A DNA stretch of 64,000 nucleotides from Nematostella vectensis. Its lineage: Eukaryota; Cnidaria; Anthozoa; Actiniaria; Edwardsiidae. Location: the NCBI RefSeq assembly GCF_932526225.1, contig NC_064042.1, forward strand, positions 11,419,040 to 11,483,039, read 5' to 3'. The notes beneath the pieces are model-generated. The model made no database searches. It saw only the letters and a list, made by a program, of their open reading frames with translations, and had not been told where the DNA came from. Below, one piece after another: positions 46,892 to 59,400 of the stretch. The translations under genes and the position numbers were made by a program. The first letter of the stretch is position 1. Each line of letters opens with the position of its first letter.

Positions 46892-47107
46892 ACATTTAGC
46901 ATGGAAGCTTTCAAGAGCTGCAAGAACCAGGTTTAGATAGGAAAAGTTTTTTTTGTAAGGTGAAGTTGTGATGTAAGATCAGAAGATGTGATAAACTGTC
47001 CTTCACAAGATTTTTTAATGTACAATAAGGATTCTTAGATATTAGTCCTGATTTTGATTTTCACCAACTGATCTCAAATGTAAGCTTGATGTGTTTGATA
47101 AGAAAAA

Positions 47108-47113
47108 AATAAA
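47108..47113 (+). other. Polyadenylation signal candidate, profilin
   Basis: AATAAA about 215 bases after the profilin stop codon. Confidence 0.55.
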
Positions 47114-47644
47114 TACTTGACCGGTCCAGGATTTTTGTATTTTCTGTCCAATCCCAATACTCAGAAGAAGAAAAAAACACAATTTCCCAGGTTGTATTTA
47201 TACAGGAACAGTGAACCATACTAAAAACACCCAAACCCAGCCTCCCCTACCCTAAAACTCTCCGAAGAGTGGATCTAGTTGTTTGACAAGGGGAGGGCTT
47301 AATCCATCAACAACCTGATCATTTCTATTCTTTGAAATGACCCTAAATAGATAGTATAGCACATTGTTTTTATCACATGGGCCAGAAAATGGCCCGGGCA
47401 AAATACACAGTAGAAGTTGTTGATACAGTAAATTTTAGGTAATAAGTTTGTCATCGAATTAAAAGATAAATTCTAAAACATTGGAAGGTGGATCCCCTAC
47501 ATGAATGTTTTATCTACTTCTTACTTAAACTTCATTAATGACTTTCCGCTGCAAACCCCTGACATGGGCATTCTAAGAAGAACAGCAGTATTATGTTTTA
47601 TTGATATTTATATGGATATGATACAAGAAATGTATATAAATATA

Positions 47645-47843
47645 GACCTATTTCAAATAAGGTTACACCCTTGAATCGTAACCCACGGTGGTTTATGGGT
47701 AATATGGCTGAAAAAAAAAGTAAAAAAATGCTACAGCTTTCTCAACCTTGACTTGTTTTTATTTTCACTTTTATGGTTGACTACTTGATACCCATAAAAC
47801 ACCTTACAACACATGGATTTTCCAACCTTATTTAAAATAGGTG
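47645..47843. mobile_element. 199-bp TA-flanked MITE
   Basis: Ends GACCTATTTCAAATAAGGTT and the complement of CACCTATTTTAAATAAGGTT; TA at 47643-47644 and 47844-47845. Non-coding. Confidence 0.75.
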
Positions 47844-47969
47844 TATGGCCCTTTCTGGATAAGACATGACAAAGATACCAGCAGCCTTGGGCTGAGAAAA
47901 TCTATAAAAATCATTAAACTTGTCTGGCTAACTTACAATACACTTACATTATCTATGATAATATTACCC

Positions 47970-48153
47970 AGGCCCGTATCCAGGGGGGTGCAGGTGAATT
48001 AAATATAAAAAGGCATTCTAGATCACTACTGGTATGTCATAAATGTATGAGCCAAACCTTTTTTTAGCAAAATCTAATAATAAATGTCCCTTTGGTCCAC
48101 TTTTCAGATTTTGGACCCCTCCCCCCCCTAGAAAAATCCTGGGCATGGGCTTG
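47970..48153. mobile_element. ~184-bp MITE with CAGGCCCGTATCCAGG ends
   Basis: Left end CAGGCCCGTATCCAGGGGGG, right end complement CAAGCCCATGCCCAGG (12 of 16 match). Flanked by TTAC on both sides within one base of slack. Non-coding. Confidence 0.6.
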
Positions 48154-48864
48154 TTACAGTACCTACACTACATACATTTGCAAGAGCTATAAGAATAAGT
48201 ATACTACAAAACTTGACTCCAGTATTGAGGGAATACCTGTTATTCTAAGTATACCACAATATAAGAGTCATTTAGATTTGATATAGAATTGATAGTTAGC
48301 TACAAAGGTTTCATCACATACTTGACAGCTATCAACCTCTCCTGCCAACTCACCCATGAACTAACTTATTTAGCAATATATATTTTTAACTTTACTCTGT
48401 AAACAGAGATCTCTTGTTTAAAAGAAACCTTTTTCATCATCTAATTGTAGCCATGCTAAACTTTATACAGCATCTTATACTTTAGCATTTTACACTTTCA
48501 CATGCACAAGAAGGAACCAGCAAAATCATTGACACTGTATCTGCTGTTATATTACGATTAGCCAGAGCTCATAAAAACGTTCACACGGCTATTTACACTC
48601 AATACATTTCATTAAATCATACATAGTAATTTTTTTTTAGATAAAACAGATTTTTAAATGTCCATATTGTAGGTAAGTGTGTAAACAAATGTGACTAGAT
48701 TATATTTTCAAAACCTAATACAAATCTTGGTATACATCATCAGTACCACAAGAGTGACACAATCAGCCAGGTATGGGTGTTTACAAACTAAAAGGGACCA
48801 GGCTTGAAAATGTGAAAGATTGAAAAATACATATCATTCCATGGACATGATTTTGGGTTGGGGG

Positions 48865-48870
48865 TTTATT
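48865..48870 (-). other. Polyadenylation signal candidate, RNF13-like gene
   Basis: AATAAA on the reverse strand, about 225 bases beyond the stop codon of the RING gene. Confidence 0.45.
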
Positions 48871-49095
48871 TGGCCATTCAGAAGAACATCATGTCCTAAG
48901 GCTATCCCTTATAGCTTGCAGTGGATCTACAATGGAACATGTCTTGGGCATTCTATGCTCGCCTCATCACGGGTAAAAACATTATTTAATACATAAAGGA
49001 ACGAAAATTATCACTAATGGCTTGATCCTTTACTGCTTTATCACCACCAAAAAGTGGATCACACCAGTCGAGTAAGGAGAAAAGCAGTAAAAGGA

Positions 49096-52000
49096 TCATA
49101 CTGGCAAGGCAGTCGAAGTTTGGGTAGAAGGGCGAATAAGGGGCGTTGTCTCACTAGGCTCGTGCTCGTGATGACCCTGTTCAGCATCGGCAGATCCTTG
49201 TCTGCCCTGCTTCTTTTTCTTGCTGGTCTCGACCGGTCGCTTGCACACTGGGCATGTCCTCTTGCCTTCTGTCAGCCATGGATCCACACACTTACAGTGG
49301 TAGGCTAGCATGAGGTGGAAAAACATTAATTAGCTATGGATCCACACACTTACAGTGGTAGGCTAGCATGAGGTGGAAAAACATTAGCTATGGATCCCCA
49401 CACTTACAGTGGTAGGCTAGCATGAGGTAGAAGAACATTAATTAGCTATGGATCCACACACTTAGTACAGTGGTATGCTGGCATGAGATGGAAGAACATT
49501 AATTAGCTATGGATCCACACACTTAGTACAGTGGTATGCTGGCATGAGATGGAAGGACATTAATTAGCTATGGATCCACACACTTAGTACAGTGGTATGC
49601 TGGCATGAGATGGAAGAACATTGATTAGCTATGGATCCACACACTTACAGTGGTAGGCTAGCATGAGGTGGAAGAACATTAATTAGCTATGGATCCACAC
49701 ACTTAGTACAGTGGTATGCTAGCATGAGATGGAAGAACATTAATTAGCTATGGATCCACACACTTAGTACAGTGGTATGCTAGCATGAGATGGAAGAACA
49801 TTAATTAGCTATGGATCCACACTCTTACAGTGGTAGGCTAGCATGAGATGGAAAAACATTAATTAGCTATGGATCCACACACTTACAGTGGTAGGCTAGC
49901 ATGAGGTGGAAGAACATTAATTAGCTATGGATCCACACACTTAGTACAGTGGTATGCTAGCATGAGATGGAAGAACATTAATTAGCTATGGATCCACACA
50001 CTTACAGTGGTAGGCTAGCATGAGATGGAAAAACATTAATTAGCTATGGATCCACACTCTTACAGTGGTAGGCTAGCATGAGATGGAAAAACATTAATTA
50101 GCTATGGATCCACACACTTACAGTGGTATGCTAGCATGAGATGGAAGAACATTAATTAGCTATGGATCCACACACTTACAGTGGTAGGCTAGCATGAGAT
50201 GGAAGAACATTAATTAGCTATGGATCCACACACTTACAGTGGTAGGCTAGCATGAGATGGAAAACATTAATTAGCTATGGATCCACACACTTAGTACAGT
50301 GGTAGGCTAGCATGAGGTGGAAAAACATTAATTAGCTATGGATCCACACACTTAGTACAGCGGTAGGCTAGCATGAGATGGAAGGACATTAATTAGCTAT
50401 GGATCCACACACTTAGTACAGCGGTACCCTAGCATGAGATGGAAGAACATTAATTAGCTATGGTTCCACACATTTACAGTGGTAGGCTAGCTCAAGATGG
50501 AAGAACATTTTATTAGCTATGAATCCATACACTTATGGTGGTATCCTAGCATGAGATAGAAGAACCACACTTACAGTGGTATGCTAGCATGAGATGGAAG
50601 AACATTAATTAGCTATGGATCCACACACTTACAGTGGTATGCTGGCATGAGATGGAAGAACATTAATTAGCTATGGATCCACACACTTACACATTTACAA
50701 GATGGAAGAACATTTTATCAGCTATGGATCCATACACTTATGGTAGTATCCTAGCATGAGATGGAAGAACAGCTCAGAACAGAGCTGTAGCAGGCCTAAA
50801 TATTAGGGGGCATGATACAAAAAAAAAAAAGAAAAAATTTGGAACACAACCACACCCCTTTGAAAATGTTAGGGGTGTAAGGGTGCCCAGTTTTTTAATA
50901 TATTATTAAACCAGCCTTACCATGATCGCAAGGGAGTATTCGCAGTTTGTCACCCTCTTTATACTCATCCAGACAGATAGCACACACGTCATAATACTCA
51001 TCACCTGGTGATTGCATGAAATTTAATCAATATTTTATTCAAGAGGGACTAAACATTAGGTAAAGCCATTTATTTACCATAGTACAAAACACAGACAAAT
51101 CAAGACATTCCTTAATTAATCAGAAATGAAAAGTGCTGTGTATTGTAAGTATTCATATGGACTGAACTTACAATTGCAACAATAAAATAATTAAAAAAAC
51201 AAGATCATAATCTGCATGTATACTGCTTTCCTAGTGTTGATAATACTATAAAAAGGAAGGGCATTTAATCAGAGTATGTTTTAGTGAAAAAGAAATTATA
51301 ATATGGCCTACCACTGTTAACAGAGATCAACTCTAAACTGGAAAAAAAACCTATTTAAGTGGAAACATCTTAGGGTCCTGGCCCTGTACGCAGTTCTGCT
51401 AAAGGTTAAACCAATCAGCTATCGAGTTATGATTTGGGGTTTGCACCGCGAAGATCTACGCGGTTTGAGCCAATCAGACGTTAAAGATCTCGGTGACATC
51501 AAGGAGGTGTTGACATACAATAACCAGACTACTCTGTATGACATAAATATCTGGTTATTACATGTCAACAGAGGTCAAAGCCTTTGTTAATTCTCAAACA
51601 AAAGGTAAAACAAAACCTCTGAAAGGCTCTAAACGAAACACCTTCCTTTGACTAAATAAATGCAAGCGCAGGGCTGCGCTTTTTGTCTTGTGACCACTTG
51701 CAATGATAAGCACTCCAACTCGCGTTGCTTCACGTTATAGCCGGCTTGATCATTCTGACTTTATTTTTGATTTGATAACTAAAATAACGTCCGGTTTGCT
51801 AACAGTGAAGTGCAAAACATCTTGAAAGATTAGCACAAAACGGTGCAGTCGTGTGCAAAACTCATAATTAACTCACAAGTTTTTCCTTTTCGCATCACTT
51901 TCATAACTATTTAGTAACATGGTTATTTTTAATCAATATGTTTGAGTTAAAATACGAAACTAAGCCGAGTAGATTAACCAAGTGGCAGGGACAAGGGCAT

Positions 52001-55000
52001 AGCTGCTCTGCGCTAGGTAGCAGTTCACATGGGTTCCGATATCACGCTAAATAAGGGATTTTGCTGATACATGAGCAGTCCTGCGCAAAAGGAAGTGAAT
52101 AATTGTATCATTATTGGCTGATGTGAGCGCAGGACTGCGCTTTTTGTCTTGTGACCACTTGCAATAATAAGCACTCCAACTCTCGTTGCCTCACGTTATA
52201 GCCGGCTTGATCATTCAGAGTTTACTGTTAAGCGACCAAAGATGAATATATGTATGGTTGCATGCGCATTTACGACTTTGTCCATGGAAGGGATAGCAAA
52301 AGATAATCGAAAGCAAAGTAACAAGTCCACCTTGGCCGATAAAGGCTTGCCAAGCTCCCAGTTGAAATTGGAAACTAAAGCAAGGACTCTTCTGGGATAC
52401 AAGGTAATTAAAGAAATATCATAAGCTCCGAAAATAAGAAAGGCATTATATTGGAGTTAATCGATTAACTCTAAGGAGGAGATACACGAAGGATGTTCCA
52501 GTACATGAGAACACTGTTCTTAACGCGCCAAAACAATACCACCAAATTAGCACCCTTCAAGTAAGCTAAAAATAATACACATATCAAACACAAAAAGGAT
52601 CAATTTGAGAAACGATAATAATAAAAGACCTGTGGAAATTATGTCGCCCCTCTTTAGCTTAGAGTATTTAGTCAAAGGAAGGTGTTTTCGTTCATAGACT
52701 TTCAGAGGTTTTGTTTTACCTTTTGTTTGAGAATTAACAAAGGCTTTGACCTCTGTAGACATGTAATAACCAGATATTTATGTCATACAGAGTAGTCTGG
52801 TTATTGTATGTCAACACCTCCTTGATGTCACCGAGATCTATAACGTCTGATTGGCTCAAACCGCGCAGATCTGCACAGTGCAAACCCCAAATCATAGTCG
52901 ATAGCTGATTGGTTTAACCTTGAGCAGAACTGCGTAAGGGACCAGGACCCTAAGATGTTTCCACTTAATAGTTTTTTTTCCAGTTTAGAGTTGATCTCTG
53001 TTTGTTTAAGATAGTGGCTATATCATGAACCAATGAGAATACAAGTTAGATTATGGTTGTGATATAACGACCAAACTCCAGTCTTTAATAATCTTTAACA
53101 AATCACAAACAAGTCAAAGATTTTTAATAGAATAATAAAAAAAAAAAAGTTCTGACACCATCATAGGCTCAATAAAAAGATTTATCCATAATAAATTTTC
53201 AATAAATAAGGCTTATCACAATACCTTTCTACAAGCTCACATTGCACTCCACAAGATTGAACAATATGTTATCACAAGAAGTTATCAACATGTAATTATC
53301 ACCTTCATCCGAAGGTCAAACACACAGTTCTCCCCTTACATCTCACTGCTAGCCTATTTCTACCTCTCATACATAGCCACTACTCCGACCCTTACAGCCC
53401 CCAATGCAATACACCATATAAAAAAAAAAACACGTACACACTTTAACCCACGCACCAACGTCCATTACCACACATTGTATTACCCCACACAGCCACAGTT
53501 AAGCCCCGACGCCTCGGTACGAATACCAGATTAAAACCAAAAATAAATTTTCAATAAATAAGGCTTATCACAATTTGACAAAAAACATCACCTGAAAATG
53601 GTTGCCTCAAGATTGCACTTACCTTTCTTGAATTTCTTTGTGGGAATTTTACGTAGATTTGTAAGGGAAAGCCTGTTCCTACGTTTTTCTAAATAATGAC
53701 GATAATAGCGGCTTATCTGTAGATAGAAAAAAACATTCTTTCATAAGTCTCTTTGATTACAACAACTCACTCACAATAAATAAATTCACATAAAAAAAGT
53801 TCAAATTTGGTAAAACTAGTTTGGCAATAAATTGTGTGAAGAATATGGTACAGTAGCTAGCCAAATCTACATGCCACTTGCAAACAATAATTTTAACAAA
53901 AGATTAAAAACAATTCATACTGCTTAAATGGGCTGCATATGAGATCAACTAAGATTTTTTACTCACAAAGTTGAACCTAAGCCTTGCTCTTGGCATTTTT
54001 AGAAAAAACTATATAAAATGCTCATCTCTTGTTATTGTTCTGCTTGGCTGGGTTCATGTTTGGTCACACAAGCGGAATGGTAGCATCTCAACTGGTATTT
54101 ACATTCACATGCAAATTTCTCCCCTGACAAGGCTTATTCATGATATATATAAATATTCAACTTTCAAATGACATTAGTAGAGAGGCCATAAAACTAGTAA
54201 TGTGTATGGTGTATGCGTGGGCAGGTATTTAATAATGAATAACTTAGTTAAAATTATATCAACATATCGCTGAATTAATGCACATTTAACAGATGTTTAG
54301 GCAGGTGGCTACTCAATTGTCGAGTCAGGACCAGACACAAACCTCTTGCAGACAGGAAAACGCTGCACTTTTCCATGGAAGGTTCTTTTAACTCAAATTC
54401 ATATTTATTGAAATGATGTAACAACAGACTTTATTCATTTTGCTTGCATTCATATTTAGAATGACACATCAAAAGGATAGCATTTGCCTTACATTAGGTC
54501 TTGGTGAAAGTCTGCTTTGAGTTAATCACTATTGATTTGAGTGGTTTAGTAATGTAGGGTATTAAGTAACCCCTTTTCTAACAAGCCACAGAGCCCTGTT
54601 ACAGCTTTACATCGTTAATTATTGATTACGGCAATTACTTTTATAGGGCAGGTACTTGCTCGCCAATCAAAGTGGACAACACCAATTAATGGAAAACACT
54701 ATAAAAAGGCTATATACATCTACCTTAATATTACTTACCATAAAAAGTCCCATAAGGACAAAACAAATTCCAACAATGATAGCAAATGGGATAATGTAGA
54801 CCTCAACATTCCACAAAAGTAAGTTCTGAGGGGTGATGACAATGTTGTTCCGTGCCAGGACATCAATTCTTGTTAACTCTTTGGCGGCTGTCTGTTAGAG
54901 AAAAGTCTTTTTAAGAATGCATTTACGGCACAACCGATAAACATGAACACTGTAAATATGTATTTTTGTATGGAATGTTTGTTCCGATCAATCACTAGCG

Positions 55001-55640
55001 AGGTATTCAAACAGTCTACTAGAAAGATGCCTCACCAAGTCTTCGCAGTGTCTACATTTCACGTCTGATTCTTCAAAAAGACAATAAACGTTCCACATGG
55101 TTCACGTTTTTTACTTATCGAGCTTTAACAAAAAAGTCATTCTATGGTTTCAGGTCTAGCCAATTAAAATAATTATAGTAATAATTATAATAAAATTTGG
55201 ATAACTTTGATAACTGGCTAAAAATCATCAGCATTTTGAACTTTACCAATAGTGATTACCTTTCCAATATGAATAGCAACAATTTCATCTGCTTTCCTTC
55301 CATCTGGGGGTGAGTAACAAAGGGATAAAAGATAAGTAAAAAAAAGCAGAAAACCAAAAATGCAATGCCATTTATCAAACAATTTACATTTTCTCTATTT
55401 TAATCCCTGATTTTACAAAGAAAATTGTTTTAAGTATACATGTAAATTAGAATACACCAACACTGGTATTCGAATCTGCCAAGTTATCATCTTTAATTAG
55501 ACTTCTTCAGGGCAGACTGAAAAAGGTGAATCGTTACAAGCCATTTACATCAGAGCAATGGCACAAAACGCATAAACATTAAACTGTCTGACCAAAAACT
55601 ATAGATAAAAAGAACTTACACACCTCTACATGGGTTCCTA
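49096..55640 (-). CDS. RNF13: PA-TM-RING E3 ubiquitin ligase, RNF13/RNF167 type (3' part)
   Basis: Membrane E3 ligase of the endosomal/lysosomal PA-TM-RING family. Exons in the window, 5' to 3' on the reverse strand: 55640-55620 (21 nt, tentative), 55303-55260, 54891-54739, 53716-53623, 51004-50921, 49304-49096; phases agree. They encode the end of a protease-associated domain ([10 protein letters not shown]), one transmembrane helix ([20 protein letters not shown]), a basic juxtamembrane stretch ([14 protein letters not shown]), and a C3H2C3 RING-H2: [19 protein letters not shown], then DHAYHCKC and CPVC. The tail ends SETTPLIRP..., like the EHTPLLRP of vertebrate RNF13 but much shorter. Signal peptide and most of the PA domain are not in the window; they should lie 5' (higher coordinates), beyond the BEL/Pao insertion. 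The RNF13 versus RNF167 assignment is not decidable here. Confidence 0.9.
49316..50770 (-). repeat. ~58-61-bp minisatellite copied from the gene's own RING-exon 3' splice junction
   Basis: About 24 tandem units fill the intron before the last RING exon. On the reverse strand each reads TTCCATCTCATGCTAG (acceptor), then CCTACCACTGTAAGTGTGTG and GATCCATAG. The true junction at 49304/49305 and the first ~27 exon bases are the same sequence, except that TGG of the exon is TAG in the copies. Two variants exist: CTTACAGTGG and CTTAGTACAGTGG (+ strand). Units toward 50500-50770 are truncated and diverged. Confidence 0.9.
51319..53005. mobile_element. 1.7-kb fold-back element with ~340-bp terminal inverted repeats
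   Basis: Left arm (51319 to about 51660) starts AACAGAGATCAACTCTAAAC and is matched by the complement at about 52660-53005, with scattered differences. Each arm holds a smaller hairpin (TTGACATACAATAACCAGA and complement). The centre contains a ~100-base direct duplication (GCGCAGGRCTGCGCTTTTTG) at about 51666 and 52125. No transposase. It lies in an intron of the RNF13-like gene. Confidence 0.8.
53190..53574 (+). repeat. 33-bp direct repeats bounding a 319-bp insert
   Basis: AATAAATTTTCAATAAATAA and the following 13 bases occur identically at 53190-53222 and 53542-53574. The insert between them is C/A-rich and unlike its surroundings. It lies in an RNF13-like intron, just before the acceptor-side sequence of the next intron segment. 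Confidence 0.8.
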
Positions 55641-55704
55641 CTACAAAGAAAAGATTTCACTATTAAGACCCTGTGGGTAGACTTAATCCGATAAGCCAAC
55701 TGAC

Positions 55705-55709
55705 CTTCC
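55705..55709 (+). repeat. Target-site duplication, 5' side
   Basis: CTTCC, identical to 63383-63387 beyond the 3' LTR. Confidence 0.9.
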
Positions 55710-56016
55710 TGTAACGGCATCCGCATGCCATGGATAACCCCTTAGTTATTTTTAGTCATCTCATTACGTCACCAATCAATGTAACGATAGCGATCACGTG
55801 ACCTTAGCTTTATAAACGCAGCAAACTTGTAAAGCCCCTGAGGCTCACAGAAATTCGACGGGTTCACACGGGTTTAAATTAGCGCCGCCCTAGGCCAAAC
55901 TCGCTGTAAAGCTTACCAAGTTTTTACACGCAATAAAACCCTAGCCTTGTGGAATTTGTGAGTACTTCATCAAAGTTTCCCGGATCTCTCCGCCACGCGG
56001 AGCTGACGCCGCTACA
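55710..56016 (+). repeat. 5' LTR of the BEL/Pao element
   Basis: Starts TGTAACGGCATCC and ends GACGCCGCTACA. Contains TATAAA at 55811-55816 (promoter) and AATAAA at 55932-55937 (polyadenylation), plus TCACGTGA upstream of the TATA box. Differs from the 3' LTR at two positions (ACGATAGCG/ACGCTAGCG and GTTTTTACA/GTTCTTACA). Confidence 0.96.
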
Positions 56017-56485
56017 GTCGAATTTCTGTTGGAAAGCTGAATCCCTGCCGATTCAACCAAGTCCTCAGTCAAGTCAAGTCCAAGTCAAGCTTCCCTTAAG
56101 CTCTAAGCCCATCAAAGGAGAAAAGGCCAGTCAAGTCCGCCGACCCCTAGACCCGAACCGCCCATCCGGAAACCGTAAGTCCGTTCCACTTTTTCTACTA
56201 ATTTCGAAAATTTGGTTCAACTACAACCGGATACGCAGAGATTTCACAAGAAAGGAATGCTCTCTGCATTACACAAAAGTCAAAAGTTTCAAACCACATG
56301 AAGACAGAAAATATTGAAGTCATTCTCAATTAGAATTCACAAACTGATTAATCATCTACTGGTTTCTTCAGTATATTGCCATTATTCTACGTCGTCTGTT
56401 CGTTAATACAAAAAAAAATAAAAAAAACTTTGTGTGACTTATCATCTTGCCGCTCGCCGCGACCATCTACAATAAGAATTTAAGA
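56017..56485 (+). other. Untranslated leader of the BEL/Pao element
   Basis: Between the 5' LTR and the gag-pol ATG. Contains CAAGTC repeats near 56066-56090. No primer-binding site complementary to a tRNA 3' end was identified. Confidence 0.6.
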
Positions 56486-59400
56486 ATGGCCGAACGCCCC
56501 AATGCGCCCGCCCCAATCAGCGAAAATATCCCCGAGAACATTGAGAGTTTCCCAGAAAATATAATTCCCCATCAGTCGGTAGAGCCCGAAACTACAACGT
56601 TAAGATCACGTACCATGACCGAAAAGGGTTTAGAGTACGCAAAGGAACTTAAAGCAAAAACCGCAAAAGCCGCGACCGACCATTTCCGGCAAGTCATATC
56701 CGATTTCCTGGCACATTTAAGCTCATCAAATAATAAAGAACAAATATTGAAAGAACTTAGTCATTGCAATGCCCTAGCAGAAAGCGCAACAACGAAATTA
56801 AACGACTTCTACGATCTCATAAAAGAAACGCCAGATTCACAAGAAGTGGCCGATTCACAGTTAGATATCCATCAGTCGATTAATGAGGCTAAGAAAATAG
56901 CGCATGAGAAGATAAAAACTCTCGAGTACCAAGCCGACAAAATGTCAGTAATTTCCTCTGCGTCACACTCTTCACGGAGATCATCAAAAAGCTCGAAATC
57001 CGCAAGAGATACTTTAATCGACGTGCGAGCTAAGCGTGCTGCCTTAGAAGAAAAGATCAAATTTAATAATTCAATCTTGGAACAGGAACAAAAACTAGCA
57101 AATCTTAAACTGCAACAAGAATTAAATGCAACAAAAGCCGAAGAGGCCGTTTATAAAGAAGCGATCTCGCTAGAAGAGTTTGAACTGCCCATCGAGAAAG
57201 AGAATTTAATAAGCCGTTTCCTGTCCGAGGCACAAACAACCAAACCTGTTATCACAGATCCGATCCAAAGTTGCTTATCTCCCTTTAACTTTCCTAACAC
57301 CGAAAGTTCTCTCGTATACACTAAACCGCAGCGACCCCTTACCGCCAACACGTTCGTGACCTTTCAGACCACTCAAGTACCTGAGAATCGTCCCTTCATC
57401 AGCCAATCCCAAACAAACCCGCCATCAACACTTACCGCTTGGCACAACGCACAAGAGTTTACGCCGAAAAGCTCCACTGTCTATCAGGAAATTCAAAATG
57501 CCCAGCCAATGTCACACAACCAAAATGTGCAGTCATCTGACCCGTCACGCCATTACAATGGGATACCGAATCAAAGCGTCACACAGTCCTACCAACAGCC
57601 CTTGCAGACAGATAGCGTCAAACAAATAGCCGAAGCCCTTGCTAAAGTCACACAACTCCAGCGCTTGCCGCAAGCTAAGCCAGACATCTTCACCGGGGAA
57701 GGGCCCCACACGAAATTCTTTGTCTGGGAAACAGCGTTTGATGCATTAATAGACACTGCCCTGGTGAGCGCGCAGCAAAAGCTCTATCTATTGTATCAAC
57801 ATCTCGGCGGAAAGGCTAAACTAGTAGTAGAGCAATTACAGTACATGGTTGGCGCAGATCCCGACACTGCCTACCGTGAAGCTAGAAATAAGCTGAGAAA
57901 CCGCTTCGGACGCCCAGATATAATAGCGACAGAATTTGAAACAAAACTAACTAATTGGCCAAAGATAGCGCCTAACGATGGAAAGGGGCTACGCGAATTT
58001 AGTGACTTTCTGTATCAAGTGCAAGTTGCAAGCGCGCACATATCAGCCCTTAAGATTTATGAGTTCCCTTCAAAAATACAGTCCCTAGTAGAAAAACTCC
58101 CGGGATGGTTCGCGACAAAATGGTCAATCAAAGTGCAAGCACTACAACAGGAAAGGGGGTACAGCGCGTTTCCTAGCTTTAGTGATCTCGTCACAGAAGT
58201 ATGTTTTCACGCCGAGCGAATGAACATTCCTCAACTCACACCGACCAAGCATTCTAGCACTCCAACTCCCATACAAACGCACCGCAAGCCACAAGAGCGC
58301 ATTCACAATGTACTCCTAACTAAAACCGAGGCCCAAAAGAAGGAAGCATTGGTTAAACACACAGAAAAAAAGGTCTGCCCGTACCATAACAACGCAGCGT
58401 CGCACAACCTAACTGAATGTAAAAGGTTCAAAGAACTCCCATATGAAGAAAGGCTAGAGTTCCTAAAATCAAATGGGCTATGTTTTAAATGCACAGGAAA
58501 ACACTTTCGTAAAGACTGTGAAGAAACTCCTCCCCGATGCGAGGCCTGCAACAAGAACCACCTAACTTTGCTTCACGAAGACAGAAGCGCCCCCGCTAAA
58601 CCTGCACCCCCTAGCCCCCCAGAAGCATCAGCAACATGCACACAAGTCTGCGGAGGGGAGGGGACCGGTAGGTCGTGCGCCCGAATAGTCCTCGTCAACC
58701 TCACACATGAGTCACAGCCACACAAAAAACAGCTCACATACGCCGTCCTCGATGATCAATCGACAGACGTATTCATCACGGATAGTCTATCAAGATTGCT
58801 AGGAATAACAGCACCGGAGCTCGACCTAAAGGTCAATACTATAGTCGGCTTCAACACAATTCGTACAAAAAAGATAACTGGTCTACGAATTCAAGATATC
58901 AAAAACGAACACGCGCACGTCAGGATTCCGTATGCATACACACGCGAGTACATCCCCGCCGCACAAAGCGATATCGCTAGTCCCGAAGTAGCGAAGCAGT
59001 GGACCCACCTCGCACCCATCGCAGACCAGATCGCATACAGACCGGACATAGAAATCGGACTACTCATCGGTCGAAACGTCCCGGCGGCCTTCCAACCAAC
59101 TGAAGTGATAGCAGGAAGCCCTGAAGAGCCCTGGGCCGAGAAGTACAAGTTTGGTTGGACGGTAATCGGTCGAGTGTGCAAAGACAGAGATGATGACGTG
59201 ACAGCTCGTGTGAATTGTGTGACGGTAGAGAGAGAAGTCCTACTCGAGCACAACGCTTCAAGCGATACTACCGTACCGCCGCCCTTCGTCCGCACGACAC
59301 CATCCAAAGACATGACAAGCCCGCAGCAAATACGCCAAATGATGGAGCTTGACTACACAGAACTCCACCACGACCGAAGTAAACAAAGACAAGGAAAAAC

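Larger units (their letters stand above)
47114..48864. other. Non-coding between profilin and the RNF13-like gene
   Basis: Convergent 3' ends. Apart from the two MITEs listed separately, no gene is recognised. Confidence 0.5.

Noticed and set aside
49316-50770. CRISPR array
   Set aside because: Units are contiguous 58-61-bp tandem repeats without spacers, lie in an animal intron, and derive from the adjacent exon junction.
56017-56060. A tRNA primer-binding site after the 5' LTR
   Set aside because: TGGAAAGCTGAATCCC is present, but its complement lacks the conserved C61 and T-arm pattern expected of a tRNA 3' end.
55949-56317. A 122-codon frame beginning in the 5' LTR
   Set aside because: It spans the LTR and the leader of the retroelement and shows no gag feature. 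Treated as chance.
56447-56485. Start of gag-pol at 56447
   Set aside because: The codon there is TTG. The first ATG, in good context, is at 56486.
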